Assembly (NCBI GenBank): GCA_963817135.1
Contig: CAWFNG010000009.1
Location: 1-64,000, forward strand
Source: VAZQ01 sp963817135
Lineage (GTDB): Bacteria > Pseudomonadota > Alphaproteobacteria > Rhizobiales > Xanthobacteraceae
Length of the DNA: 64,000 bases
Reading direction: 5' to 3'
Shown here one piece after another: positions 51,811 to 60,296 of this stretch. How positions within the stretch are numbered: position 1 is the stretch's first letter; every line of letters begins with the position of its first letter. A program made the position numbers and the translations under genes. The notes beneath the pieces are model-generated. The model was given only the letters and a program-made list of their open reading frames with translations, was not told the DNA's origin and did no database searches.

Positions 51811-52776
51811 ATGAGCATCTTCCGACCGGGCTATGCCGTGACATCGTTTGCAATCGTCATCGCGGTGACGTCGCCGGTTTGCGCGCAGGACAAGCTGAAG
51901 GTCGCAATCGGTCAGATGGAAACCTGGGTAAATCAGGCGGCAGTACTTGGTCAACAAACCGGCGTGTTCAAAAAACACGGCATCGAGCTTGAGAACTTTG
52001 CGACCCAGGGCTCGGGAGAGACGCTTCAGGCGGTGGCCTCCAATACCGCCCAGGTCGGCGTCGGCGTTGGAACGCTCGGCGTGCTGCGTGCCTATCTGCG
52101 CGGCGCTCCGATCAGGATTTTCGGTGCGAGCTTTACCGGCGTCGGTGATCTGTACTGGTATGTCCGCACGCAATCGCCGATCAAGTCGCTCGCCGACGCG
52201 AGCCTCGGCAACACGATGGCTTTTTCCAGCAACGGCTCAAGCGTCCACAACGTCGTCCTGGCCTTCATTCAAAAGCACAACGTCAAGGTCACGCCGGTTC
52301 AGACCGGAGGATTGGCGTCGACCCTGACACAGGTCATGTCCGGGCAGGTCGACATCGGCTGGGCCACTCCGCCTTTCGGCCTGCGTGAAGCGGGCGAGGG
52401 CAATATCCGCATTATCGCTGACGGCAATGAGGTGCCCACGTTGCGCAACCAGACGGTGCGGGTCGAAATCTTCCATGACTCGGTTGCTAAAAATATCGAT
52501 CTGGCGAAGCGGTTCTCACGCGCATACCGGGAATCGCTTGCCTACTTGTTGGACGATCCGCGGGCGACCAAGCTCTATGCCGCAGAGGTGCGCGTTTCTG
52601 AACCGCTGATCACCGAAGCGATCGACAGGTTCAAGCTCAAGGAGGGCAAGCAGTTCGACAGGATCAATGACCTGGATGCGGTCATGGCGGACGGCGTTGC
52701 ATTCAAGTTTCTGGACAAGCCGCTAACGCCCGAGCAAATCTCCGATCTCGTTCAGATCCTGCCGCCCGCAATCTGA
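51811..52776 (+). CDS. ABC transporter substrate-binding protein, SsuA/TauA/NitT-like
   Basis: A 321-residue periplasmic binding protein. Signal at residues 1-25 (AIVIAVTSPVCAQ). The body LKVAIGQMETWVNQAAVLGQ, then GIELENFATQGSGETLQAVA, TAQVGVGVGTLGVLRAYLRG and TMAFSSNGSSVHNVVLAFIQ match the NMT1/THI5-like group that binds sulfonates, nitrate or thiamine precursors. No permease or ATPase gene follows. Its relation to the LysR gene just upstream is likely but not proven. Confidence 0.87.
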   Translation: MSIFRPGYAVTSFAIVIAVTSPVCAQDKLKVAIGQMETWVNQAAVLGQQTGVFKKHGIELENFATQGSGETLQAVASNTAQVGVGVGTLGVLRAYLRGAPIRIFGASFTGVGDLYWYVRTQSPIKSLADASLGNTMAFSSNGSSVHNVVLAFIQKHNVKVTPVQTGGLASTLTQVMSGQVDIGWATPPFGLREAGEGNIRIIADGNEVPTLRNQTVRVEIFHDSVAKNIDLAKRFSRAYRESLAYLLDDPRATKLYAAEVRVSEPLITEAIDRFKLKEGKQFDRINDLDAVMADGVAFKFLDKPLTPEQISDLVQILPPAI

Positions 52777-52939
52777 TTGGTTACTCGCAGGGTGGGCAAA
52801 GCAAGCGATCTGGCGATCTCAACGTGCAACTTGAAGTCTGCTCATCGCGCACGACCGGATGCGCCGTAGACGTTCCGCTAACCGCCGGTTTATGACCCAC
52901 AGCGGAAGTTGGCGGCCCCAGGTCAGCGCATACGCGCGA

Positions 52940-53896
52940 TCACACCGAGCGCGGAAAACCGTAGAGCGTCGCCGGATTTTCCACCAGGATGCGCGTGCGT
53001 GTCGCCTCGTCGGGCGCCCACTCGGTCAGTAGGTCGAACAGCACCGCATCGTTAGGCTTGTCCTTCTCCGTGGGGTGCGGCCAATCGCTCGCCCAGACCA
53101 TGCGCTCCGGTGCCGCCTTGATGTAGGCGCGGGCGATTGGCACGGTATCGGAATAGCTCGGCGGCCCAACCTTGCTGTCCTGATAGGCGCCCGACAGCTT
53201 GACCCAGGTCTTGCCCTTGTCAATCAGCTTGCTGATCGTCTTGAAGCCGGAATTCTCTAGAGGATTGGGTTGCCCGAGCCGGCCGAGGTGATCGAATATG
53301 ATTGGGGAAGGAACGCGCAGCAACAACTCCTCGATCGCCGCGATTTGCTCGCCCTTCATGTGGATTTGAATGTGCCACCCGAAATCGTTCACCCGCTTGG
53401 ACAACGGCTCGATCATCTCCACCGTCGTTGCGCCGACCTGAACCAGGTTGAACCGGATGCCCCTGACGCCGAGATCGTTCATGCGCTTGAGCTCGGCGTC
53501 GGTAACCGTGGCGTCGACGACGGCCACGCCGCGGGCGGTCGGACCGATCTGCGCCATTGCGTCGAGCGTGACGCGGTTGTCGGTGCCGTAGGTCGAGGGC
53601 GTGACGACCACGTTGCGGCTGGTGCCGATCCGCTTCTGCAGGAGCTTGTAGTCGGTAACCAGGGCGTCGGCGGGTTTGAGCGTCGCATTCGCGGCGACCG
53701 GATATTTGGCGTCGTAGACGTGCATGTGACAGTCGCAGGCATTGGCCGGCGCCTTGAGCTTCGGCGCTTCCGTTCCCGAGGACCAAGGCGCCTGCTGCGC
53801 GAAGGCCGGTGCGACGCGGAGCGCGCCGGCAGCGGTCGCCAGTACCATCACGCCGGCGGTCTTCATCAGGCCGCGACGATCGAGCGTGCGATGCAT
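52940..53896 (-). CDS. Amidohydrolase family protein with Tat signal
   Basis: A 318-residue TIM-barrel hydrolase of the amidohydrolase_2 type (similar to 2-pyrone-4,6-dicarboxylate hydrolase). Tat signal: TLDRRGLMKTAGVMVLATAA, cut near AFAQQ. Metal site: CDCHMHVYD (HxH, about residues 54-62), then PSPIIFDHLGRLG and WASDWPHPTEKD with late metal-binding His and Asp. It hydrolyses a lactone or related ring acid, in the periplasm by its signal. Fits a catabolic theme with the UbiD-type decarboxylase and binding proteins. Confidence 0.88.
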   Translation of the reverse strand: MHRTLDRRGLMKTAGVMVLATAAGALRVAPAFAQQAPWSSGTEAPKLKAPANACDCHMHVYDAKYPVAANATLKPADALVTDYKLLQKRIGTSRNVVVTPSTYGTDNRVTLDAMAQIGPTARGVAVVDATVTDAELKRMNDLGVRGIRFNLVQVGATTVEMIEPLSKRVNDFGWHIQIHMKGEQIAAIEELLLRVPSPIIFDHLGRLGQPNPLENSGFKTISKLIDKGKTWVKLSGAYQDSKVGPPSYSDTVPIARAYIKAAPERMVWASDWPHPTEKDKPNDAVLFDLLTEWAPDEATRTRILVENPATLYGFPRSV

Positions 53897-54162
53897 GGAA
53901 TTCCTCCCTTAATGCTTGCTGCCGATGATGCAAGTCCGACAACAGATGATCCAAGAATGTATGCCCATTTCCGTCTGCTGTCCTGCACCGCCAACCCTCT
54001 TTCGGTCGAAACAGATGGGGCAGTTCTGGCGTCGGTCAGATAAAACCGCCGGCGCGGACGCTGTTTTCACGCTAATACCCTACCAGGGTCAGCCATAAAG
54101 GACTGGCGCCCCGAATGTGATAGCCTCAGTGCGCCTGAAGTATCGGCAAGAAGGGAAGCGTC

Positions 54163-54615
54163 ATGAGACGGCGCGAGTTCATCACGCGGCTTGGCGGTGC
54201 TGCGGTTGCGTGGCCAGCAGGGGCGTGGGCGCAGGAGCGTGTGCATCACATAGGGGTGCTCACATCACAACCCTTGCCCCCCATCCAGATGTTTATACGG
54301 AAGCTCCGGGAATATGGCTATGTGGAAGGTCAGAACCTGCGTTTGGAAATGCGGTTCGTAGAAGGCCACGACGAGCGCTACCCTGATTTCGCGGCCCAAC
54401 TGGTTAAGCTGCCCGTGGACGTGATTGTCACTTGGGGCGCTCAGGCGGCAGTGGCGGCGAAGGATGCAACCACGGCAGTTCCTATTGTGATGGGCGCAAT
54501 CGCCGACCCAGTCAGCGCAGGCATCGTATCCAACCTCGCGCACCCTGATGGAAACATCACAGGGTTCGCCTCACAGAACGTCGATCTGGAACGCGCCGAC
54601 GAGGTCATCGAATGA
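54163..54615 (+). pseudogene. ABC_sub_bind gene with central deletion (copy 6)
   Basis: The frame is open for 150 residues. It starts with a Tat signal (MRRREFITRLGGAAVAWPAG), continues through lobe 1 (REYGYVEGQNLRLEMRFVEG; LAHPDGNITGFASQNVDLE) and then jumps directly to RADEVIE, the family tail. About 180 residues of the normal gene, all of lobe 2, are missing. The deletion keeps the frame exactly, joining family position about 143 to the last seven codons. Its TGA overlaps the next gene's ATG by four bases, so it may still be translated and serve as a leader for that gene. Confidence 0.85.
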
Positions 54616-55598
54616 CCCGCCGAGACTTCATCGCGCTCCTCGGGAGCACAGCGGCTACGTGGCCGCTAGCCGCGCGCGCGCAGCAGCCGGCAATGCCGGT
54701 GATTGGATATCTTGACAGCAGGTCACCCGACGCGATGGGGGACCGCCTGCGCGGATTTCGCCAGGGCATCAATGAAGCGGGCTACGTCGAAGGCGACAAC
54801 GTCACGATTCTGTACCGCTGGGCGGAAAACAAGATCGATCGATTGCCGCAACTAGCCACCGATCTAACGCGCCAGCAGGTTGCCGTAATCGTCACTGGCG
54901 GAAATCCTGCCTCGATATTTGCTGCAAAGGCCGCGACCGCGACTATCCCGATCGTCTTCATCATCTCTGACGACCCGGTGCGGCTCGGTCTCGTCGCAAG
55001 CCTCGCCCGTCCGGGTGGCAACCTGACGGGTATCAATTTTTTAAATAGCGAATTGGTGGCGAAGCAGCTGGAACTCTTGCATGAGCTGGTACCCCGAGCG
55101 GCCCGCGTCGCGGTCTTCGCCAATCCGGCCAGTGTTACCAGTACCGGCTCCACGGAAAGAGATGCGCCGGCCGCTGCCCGCGCCATGGGACTGCAAATCC
55201 AGGTCGTCCGCGCCAGCACCACCCGCGAGATCGACGCCGCGTTTGCAGCATTTGCACGCGAACCGCCCGACGCTCTTTTCGTCAGCAATGACGGCTTCTT
55301 CAACAATCGACGTATGCAGTTCGTTCAACAGGCGGCGTACCATCGGCTCCCCGCGACCTATACGGGACGCGAGTATTCCGAGATCGGGGGGCTGATGAGC
55401 TATGGCACCAGTATCGCGGACGCCTATCGTCGGGCTGGCGTCTACGCGGGCCAAATTCTCAAGGGCGCGAAACCGGCTGACCTGCCGGTCATGCAATCGA
55501 GCAAATTCGAACTCGTCATCAACGCCCAGACCGCCAGGATCTTCGGCCTCACGGTGCCCCAGACGCTGCTTGTGGCGGCCGACGAGGTGATCGAATAA
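54612..55598 (+). CDS. ABC_sub_bind-family periplasmic binding protein (copy 7)
   Basis: A 328-residue intact family member. Tat signal MTRRDFIALLGSTAATWPLA with cut at ARAQQ. Landmarks: EAGYVEGDNVTILYRWAENK, DDPVRLGLVASLARPGGNLT, REYSEIGGLMSYGTSIADAY, tail LVAADEVIE. Its start codon overlaps the stop of copy 6 (ATGA at 54612-54615), so it has no promoter of its own and depends on translational coupling to the truncated gene. Closest in style to copies 1 and 11 (VEGDN/VEGEN, YRWAEN). Confidence 0.92.
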   Translation: MTRRDFIALLGSTAATWPLAARAQQPAMPVIGYLDSRSPDAMGDRLRGFRQGINEAGYVEGDNVTILYRWAENKIDRLPQLATDLTRQQVAVIVTGGNPASIFAAKAATATIPIVFIISDDPVRLGLVASLARPGGNLTGINFLNSELVAKQLELLHELVPRAARVAVFANPASVTSTGSTERDAPAAARAMGLQIQVVRASTTREIDAAFAAFAREPPDALFVSNDGFFNNRRMQFVQQAAYHRLPATYTGREYSEIGGLMSYGTSIADAYRRAGVYAGQILKGAKPADLPVMQSSKFELVINAQTARIFGLTVPQTLLVAADEVIE

Positions 55599-55629
55599 AG
55601 CTCCTATTTTGCTGCGCTGCACGAATCCA

Positions 55630-55773
55630 TTCCTGGGGCACACAGCTGTCCAGAGCCAATGCGGTAGCATGTCCGCAGCTGGCGGAAGCTGACTTACGAT
55701 TGATCCAGAGTGAGGCGGGAATTGACCCATTCCGGTCCTCAGGCGGGCCAAAATCTCGCACTGCAACGACCAC
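55630..55773 (+). repeat. Upstream module of copy 8
   Basis: Carries the family words CACAGCTGTCCAGAGCCAAT, GTCCGCAGCTGGCGGAAGCT, GATTGATCCAGAGTGAGGCG, TTGACCCATTCCGGTCCTCA and GCCAAAATCTCGCACTGCAA in order. Equivalent modules precede copies 2, 4, 9 and the cysteine-rich gene. Confidence 0.75.
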
Positions 55774-55803
55774 CTGACTTGATGCTCGCCAATCCGCTAT
55801 CCT
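55774..55803 (+). promoter_or_regulatory. Shared cassette promoter of copy 8
   Basis: CTGACT (55774-55779), 18-bp spacer TGATGCTCGCCAATCCGC, TATCCT (55798-55803), then 23 bp to the ATG. The spacer is nearly identical to that at 59617-59646. Confidence 0.68.
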
Positions 55804-55826
55804 GTCACCGTGACTAGGGGCAGCGG

Positions 55827-56825
55827 ATGCAGTTCCATCAACTAAGACGGCGCGAGTTCATCACGCTGCTCGGCGGCACCGCCTTGTGGCCACTCGCCGC
55901 CCGTGCGCAGCAGCCGGCGATGCCAGTGATCGGCGTTCTCGGTGCTGTAGCGCCCGAGCGCTTAACGGAGCGCTGGAATGGATTTCGGCAGGGTTTAAAG
56001 GAGGCAGGTTATGTAGAAGGTGAGAACGTCGCGATCGAATACCGCTGGGCCGAGAACGAACTCGACCGCCTGCCAGCTCTGGCCGCCGATCTAGTTCAAA
56101 AACAGGTCGCGGTGATTTTCGCGACTGGTGGCACCGCTCCCGCCATTGCAGCTAAGGCGGCGACCACGACCATTCCGATCGTGTTTACAATCCCCGAAGA
56201 TCCAGTCCAGCTTGGACTCGCTGCCAGCCTCTCCCGGCCGGGAGGGAATCTCACGGGGGTTAATTTGCTTGTGGGAGAATTGGTACCGAAGCGACTGGAG
56301 GTTCTACACGAACTTGTACCCGCAATGACTCGTGTCGCTGTCTTGGTAAACCCGGCCAATCCTGCGCGCGCAGAGACCCAAGTGCGAGAGGTGGAAGCCG
56401 CAGCAAGGGCGATGAGGCTGCAAGTCCAAAGTTTAAAGGCTGGGTCCGGTCGCGAAATCAACGCAGTTTTCGCAACATTTCAGCACGAGCGGCCGGATGC
56501 GCTTTTCGTCAGCCCTGACCCTTATTTCGTGGTCAGGCGGTCGCAGATTGTCACTCTGGCCGCACGACATGCGATCCCCACGTCATTTTCGGTGCGCGAG
56601 CCGGTCGAAGCTGGTGGACTGATGAGCTACGGAACGGATCTCTCGGATGTTTATCGACAGGCCGGCGTCTACACAGCCCGCATCCTCAAGGGCGCGAAGC
56701 CCGCGGATCTACCGATTGTGCAAACGACCAAGTTCGAGCTGGTGATCAACGCGCAAACGGCACTTATGCTCGGCCTCACCGTGCCGCCGACATTGCTTTC
56801 CACTGCCGACGAGGTCATTGAGTGA
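55827..56825 (+). CDS. ABC_sub_bind-family periplasmic binding protein (copy 8)
   Basis: A 332-residue intact family member with its own cassette promoter. Start MQFHQLRRREFITLLGGTAL, Tat signal cut near AARAQQ. Landmarks: EAGYVEGENVAIEYRWAENE, EDPVQLGLAASLSRPGGNLT, VREPVEAGGLMSYGTDLSDV, tail LLSTADEVIE. It is like a model member of the family: module, promoter, signal and tail are all intact. Orphan; ligand unknown. Confidence 0.93.
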   Translation: MQFHQLRRREFITLLGGTALWPLAARAQQPAMPVIGVLGAVAPERLTERWNGFRQGLKEAGYVEGENVAIEYRWAENELDRLPALAADLVQKQVAVIFATGGTAPAIAAKAATTTIPIVFTIPEDPVQLGLAASLSRPGGNLTGVNLLVGELVPKRLEVLHELVPAMTRVAVLVNPANPARAETQVREVEAAARAMRLQVQSLKAGSGREINAVFATFQHERPDALFVSPDPYFVVRRSQIVTLAARHAIPTSFSVREPVEAGGLMSYGTDLSDVYRQAGVYTARILKGAKPADLPIVQTTKFELVINAQTALMLGLTVPPTLLSTADEVIE

Positions 56826-57219
56826 CGTATTCAACCACCGTCTTTACTGCACTGCATTGGTCCGGTTTTGTGAAGGGTTTCGGATGACGGCCCTTGGCGA
56901 CGATGCGCCTGGCACTGGGGCCGTCGTCCGAAAGCCTCCAAAGAACGAACCCGCGGGACGTGAAGTGTAGCTGCCTCTTCGCGCTATGGCGATTTGGTGG
57001 TGATAAAGGTCGCCGCGATAGGAATTGGAGTGGGCGCTCGGATGATTACGGCTGCTGCGGAGTCGTGTGCGGTTTGTTTGATGACGAGTAACGGGCGCAG
57101 GCGCGCTGGCCGCGGCGTTGAACGCAATGCTGGCGCGCTGTTCGGCCGCACGCTGGCGTGACCGGTCGATGATCGGCAAGTCAATGTTCGCTGGTGGATA
57201 GAAGAAACAGGGGCTGCGC
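56826..57219. other. Intergenic region with the left end of the IS91-type element
   Basis: Downstream of copy 8 nothing is recognised up to 56941. The 13-bp word AGAACGAACCCGC at 56942-56954 is mirrored at 59465-59477 and may mark the element end. From 56955 to 57219 there is no convincing gene; an open frame near 56997 (IKVAAIGIGVGARMITAAAE) has no start signal. Confidence 0.45.
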
Positions 57220-58428
57220 TCACGAGGTGTCGATCCTGATCACAGTTGCGGTCGGCCGATGTCGAGGTGTTGAGCCGCGGGCGAAGGTCTCGATGATCAC
57301 CATGCGGCCGCCGCAACACGGACAAGCAAGCGCGGGGACCGGCCCCTCGCGATTTGCGGCATCAGCATCGGCATGTTGGACTTGCGGGGTTGGTACGGCG
57401 AGTAGCTCGCGGGCACGCGCGATGTTGTCGGTGGAAGTCTTGGCGAACAGGCCGAAGTGGCGGATGCGGTGAAACCCCTTCGGCAGAACATGGATGAGGA
57501 AGCGGCGGATGAACTCCTGCGGCGCGAGCGTCATCCGCTTGTAGCGAGCGCTGCCATCGGCGCGATAGTCCTTGTACTTGAAGGTGACGCCCTTCTCGTC
57601 GAACGCGATCAGGCGGCTGTTGGCGATGGCGACGCGATGGGTATAGCGCGACAGATAGGCGAGCACGACCTCGGGTCCGCCGAATGGAGGCTTTGCGTAC
57701 ACGTGCCACTTGCGCCTGCGCAGTGGCGCCAAGTAGGCCGCGAACGCCTTGCGTTCGGTTAGCGCGACATGTTTGCCGAAGAACTGCAGTTTGCCAGCGG
57801 CGTGGGCAGCAAGCAGCTTATCCAGCATCAACCCTCGGAACAGCTTCGAGAGCACGGGGACCGGCAGCAAGAAGCGCGGCCGGCGGCACGCGATCCAACG
57901 CGAGCCATCGAGTGAGATGCCGCCGCCTGAGACGATCATATGCACATGCGGGTGATGCATCATGGCCGAGCCCCAGGTGTGCAGCACGGCGGTGATGCCG
58001 ATGCGGGCTCCAAGGTGCCTGGGATCCGCCGCGATGATGTGCATCGTTTCAGCCGACGCCTTGAACAGGAGGTCATAGACCACGGCCTTGTTCTGGTGGG
58101 CGATGTCACCGATCTTCGACGGCAGGGTGAACATGACGTGGAAGTAAGGCACCGGGAGAAGCTCAGCCTCCCGCGCTGCCATCCACTCGCGCGCTGCCGC
58201 ACCCTGACACTTGGGGCAGTGCCGGTTGCGGCAGCTGTTGTAGGCGATCGTCGTGTAGCTGCAGTCTTCGCAGCGCGCGACATGCCCGCCGAGCGCCGCC
58301 GTGCGGCAGCTCTCGATGGCGTTCATCACCTTGAGCTGGGCGAGGCTCACGTGACCGGCATTGGCGCTGCGCCACGCGGGACCACAGTCGCGGAAGATGT
58401 CCGCGACTTCCAGAGCAGGGCGGGACAT
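57220..58428 (-). CDS. IS91-family (HUH) transposase
   Basis: A 402-residue rolling-circle transposase. The N-terminal zinc-binding domain has CEDCSYTTIAYNSCRNRHCPKC (split: CEDC ... CRNRHCPKC, about residues 53-75). HUH motif: MMHHPHVHMIVSGGG (about 155-170). The catalytic Tyr region is VLAYLSRYTHRVAIANSRLI (about 260-279). C-terminal CPCCGG motif near residue 375. It nicks and moves one DNA strand by rolling circle. Complete and potentially active. Confidence 0.93.
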   Translation of the reverse strand: MSRPALEVADIFRDCGPAWRSANAGHVSLAQLKVMNAIESCRTAALGGHVARCEDCSYTTIAYNSCRNRHCPKCQGAAAREWMAAREAELLPVPYFHVMFTLPSKIGDIAHQNKAVVYDLLFKASAETMHIIAADPRHLGARIGITAVLHTWGSAMMHHPHVHMIVSGGGISLDGSRWIACRRPRFLLPVPVLSKLFRGLMLDKLLAAHAAGKLQFFGKHVALTERKAFAAYLAPLRRRKWHVYAKPPFGGPEVVLAYLSRYTHRVAIANSRLIAFDEKGVTFKYKDYRADGSARYKRMTLAPQEFIRRFLIHVLPKGFHRIRHFGLFAKTSTDNIARARELLAVPTPQVQHADADAANREGPVPALACPCCGGRMVIIETFARGSTPRHRPTATVIRIDTS

Positions 58429-58441
58429 GACCGCCGGCGGA

Positions 58442-59320
58442 TTATGCCGGCGGCTGGGGCCTGTTTCCCATCAGCGGTGTGAGCCGATCCAATGGGCTCA
58501 TCACCGCTCGGATCGTGCTGGTGGCAACGTGCTCATAGAGCGCGGTGGTGTCGAGCCTGGCATGGCCGAGCAAGACTTGGATCAGGCGAGTGTCGGTTTT
58601 CTGCTCCAACAAGTGGGTGGCGAAGCTGTGTCGCAGCGTGTGCGGCGTCACCCGCTTCTTGATCTCGGCCATCTCGGCTGCGGCATGAACGGCGCGGTTG
58701 AACTGGCGCGTCGTCAACGGCAACAATCGATCACGGCCCGGAAACAACCATACCGCCGGCCGCGCAATGCGATACCAATCGCGTAAGAGTTCGAGCAGCA
58801 CCGGCGAGAGCATCGCAAAGCGATCCTTCTGCCCCTTGCCCTGTTCGATCCGCAGCAGCATGCGCTTGGAATCGACGTCGGACACCTTGAGTGCCACCAC
58901 CTCAGAAACCCGCAATCCGGCACCGTAGGTGGCACTGAATGCGGCCTTGTACTTCGGTCCGGGTGCTGCCTCCAACAGGCGCACGATCTCTTCCTCGCTT
59001 AACACCATCGGCAACTTGCGCGGTTCGCGCACAAACGTAAGGTATCGAGCCATATGCGTTCGATCGAGCGTCACGGTGAAGAAGAAGCGCAACGCCGAAA
59101 CCGAGCCGTTCATGGTCGGCGGCCGCACGCCTGTTCGTCTCTGATGCAGCTGGAAGCGGCGAAGATCCTCAGCCGTTGCCGTATCCGGCGAGCGACCGAG
59201 GAAAGCTGTGAAAGTCTTGACGTGGCGGATATAGTCGTTGCGGGTCTTCTCGCCGAAATTGCGCACGGTCATGTCTTCGATCATGCGCTGGCGCAGTGGA
59301 CTGATGGGCTTCTCGCTCAT
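58442..59320 (-). CDS. Tyrosine recombinase/integrase of the IS91 element
   Basis: A 292-residue phage-integrase-type recombinase. N-terminal SAM-like DNA-binding domain (about residues 10-95). Catalytic residues: Arg in YGAGLRVSEVVALKV (about 133), HTLRHSFATHLLEQ (His and Arg), LGHARLDTTALYEHV (His and Tyr). It breaks and rejoins DNA at specific sites; in IS91-type units its role is not clear. Its stop and the transposase start are 13 bp apart, so the two are co-transcribed. Confidence 0.92.
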   Translation of the reverse strand: MSEKPISPLRQRMIEDMTVRNFGEKTRNDYIRHVKTFTAFLGRSPDTATAEDLRRFQLHQRRTGVRPPTMNGSVSALRFFFTVTLDRTHMARYLTFVREPRKLPMVLSEEEIVRLLEAAPGPKYKAAFSATYGAGLRVSEVVALKVSDVDSKRMLLRIEQGKGQKDRFAMLSPVLLELLRDWYRIARPAVWLFPGRDRLLPLTTRQFNRAVHAAAEMAEIKKRVTPHTLRHSFATHLLEQKTDTRLIQVLLGHARLDTTALYEHVATSTIRAVMSPLDRLTPLMGNRPQPPA

Positions 59321-59477
59321 CGCGGTGCTCCTGTCTTGAGGTGGAGGTTACTGACCCCTCGATCCTCAAGACGGGACACCGTCCTGTCACCTCGTTCGGC
59401 TCACCTCGTCACATGCATCCACTGCCGCTTGCTCAGTCTTCGCGCGCAGCGCGCTCCCGCGTAAGCGGGTTCGTTCT

Positions 59478-59616
59478 ATGGCACATAGCCGGCAAGAGCC
59501 AATGCGAGGGCATGTCCGCAGCTGGTGGAAGCTGACTTGCGATTGATCCGGAGTGCGGCGGGTTATGACCCGCTGCGGTCATTAGCCGGGCCGAAATCCC
59601 GCACCGCAGCACGCCC
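59478..59616 (+). repeat. Upstream module of copy 9
   Basis: Carries GTCCGCAGCTGGTGGAAGCT, GATTGATCCGGAGTGCGGCG, GGGTTATGACCCGCTGCGGT and GCCGAAATCCCGCACCGCAG in the same order as at 55630-55773. The space 59321-59477 before it is the recombinase promoter side of the IS91 element, with a CTTGAGG/CCTCAAG pairing near 59335-59375. Confidence 0.75.
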
Positions 59617-59646
59617 CTGACTTGATGCTCGCCAATGCGGTATGCT
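59617..59646 (+). promoter_or_regulatory. Shared cassette promoter of copy 9 / GNAT
   Basis: CTGACT (59617-59622), 18-bp spacer, TATGCT (59641-59646), 27 bp before the ATG of the signal-peptide fragment. It now probably drives the GNAT gene downstream. Confidence 0.65.
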
Positions 59647-59673
59647 GCCTCGGAGTCCCTGGCTGGGCTGCAG

Positions 59674-59781
59674 ATGCAATTAGATCGATTAAGACGGCGC
59701 GAGTTCATCACGCTGCTCGGCGGCGCGGCGGTGGCATGGCCGTTTGCGGCGCGCGCGCAGCAGCCGACGAATTGCAGCTAG
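59674..59781 (+). pseudogene. ABC_sub_bind signal-peptide fragment (copy 9)
   Basis: A 35-codon open frame: MQLDRLRRREFITLLGGAAV, then AWPFAARAQQPTNCS and a TAG stop. It is exactly the Tat signal peptide and first residues of the family, with the module and promoter intact upstream, but the mature protein is gone. Nine bases later the GNAT gene starts. The frame could still be translated as a leader peptide. Confidence 0.85.
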
Positions 59782-59790
59782 AGAAACGTT

Positions 59791-60219
59791 ATGACTGTCA
59801 TGCTCAGGCGCGCGACGGAGGCCGATGCCAAGCATGTAGCCTCGCTCTTAGCTGAGCTCGGTTACCCGTCGAGCGAGGCAGAAGTCCAGGACCGCCTCTG
59901 TCGTTCGCTGCACAATCGCACTAGCTGCTTTTTCGTGGCACAGTCGGCAAGCGAGGTTGTCGGCCTGATCAGCGCTGAACTCGTCCCCTATTTTCCAAAT
60001 GGCTCAACCATTTCCAGAATTACCACTCTCGTCGTCTCCTCGGGTCACCGTAGCCAGGGTATCGGCGAGAAGCTGCTAGCTACTGTGGCCGATTTCGCCC
60101 GCGAGCATCATTGTTCAGGGATTGAGATCACCAGTGCGGAGCATCGTCTTGACGCGCACCGGTTCTACCAGCGGGTCGGGTTTTCCCGAACCTCGTTCAG
60201 GTTCTTCCGGACGCTGTGA
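59791..60219 (+). CDS. GNAT-family N-acetyltransferase
   Basis: A 142-residue single-domain GNAT. MTVMLRRATEADAKHVASLL opens the fold; ISRITTLVVSSGHRSQGIGE (about residues 70-89) is the acetyl-CoA motif A with the Q/RxxGxG/A signature (RSQGIGEKLL); SAEHRLDAHRFYQRVGFSR is motif B. The acceptor is unknown; small amines, antibiotics or proteins are possible. It stands nine bases after the ABC_sub_bind leader fragment and is probably expressed from the cassette promoter. Confidence 0.9.
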   Translation: MTVMLRRATEADAKHVASLLAELGYPSSEAEVQDRLCRSLHNRTSCFFVAQSASEVVGLISAELVPYFPNGSTISRITTLVVSSGHRSQGIGEKLLATVADFAREHHCSGIEITSAEHRLDAHRFYQRVGFSRTSFRFFRTL

Positions 60220-60251
60220 AATCATGACCGTTAACCCGAACGACTGCAAGA

Positions 60252-60293
60252 ATTTTTGATTACCGGTGCAAAAAGACTTTTGCAACAATATCG
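60252..60293. mobile_element. Solo end of the mini-element
   Basis: AATTTTTGATTACCGGTGCA followed by AAAAGACTTTTGCAACAATA matches one end of the 225-bp element at 6827-7051 (complement of 6827-6870). IS copy 2 begins four bases (GGCA) after it, so copy 2 may have inserted at or beside a mini-element. The rest of the gap 60220-60423 belongs to the IS end. Confidence 0.6.
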
Positions 60294-60296
60294 GCA

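Larger units (their letters stand above)
56942..59477 (-). mobile_element. IS91-type element with tyrosine recombinase
   Basis: About 2.5 kb with two genes on the minus strand: a tyrosine recombinase and, 13 bp after it, an IS91-type HUH transposase. This gene pair is the usual composition of IS91-group elements with an accessory integrase. The limits given are those of a 13-bp inverted word (AGAACGAACCCGC); IS91 elements normally lack inverted ends, so the true ends may lie inside. It sits between copy 8 and the module of copy 9, both of the ABC_sub_bind family. Confidence 0.7.

Noticed and set aside
56990..57165. Small gene in the gap before the IS91 transposase
   Set aside because: An open frame of about 50 codons without ribosome site, and an equally open frame opposite; no motif seen.
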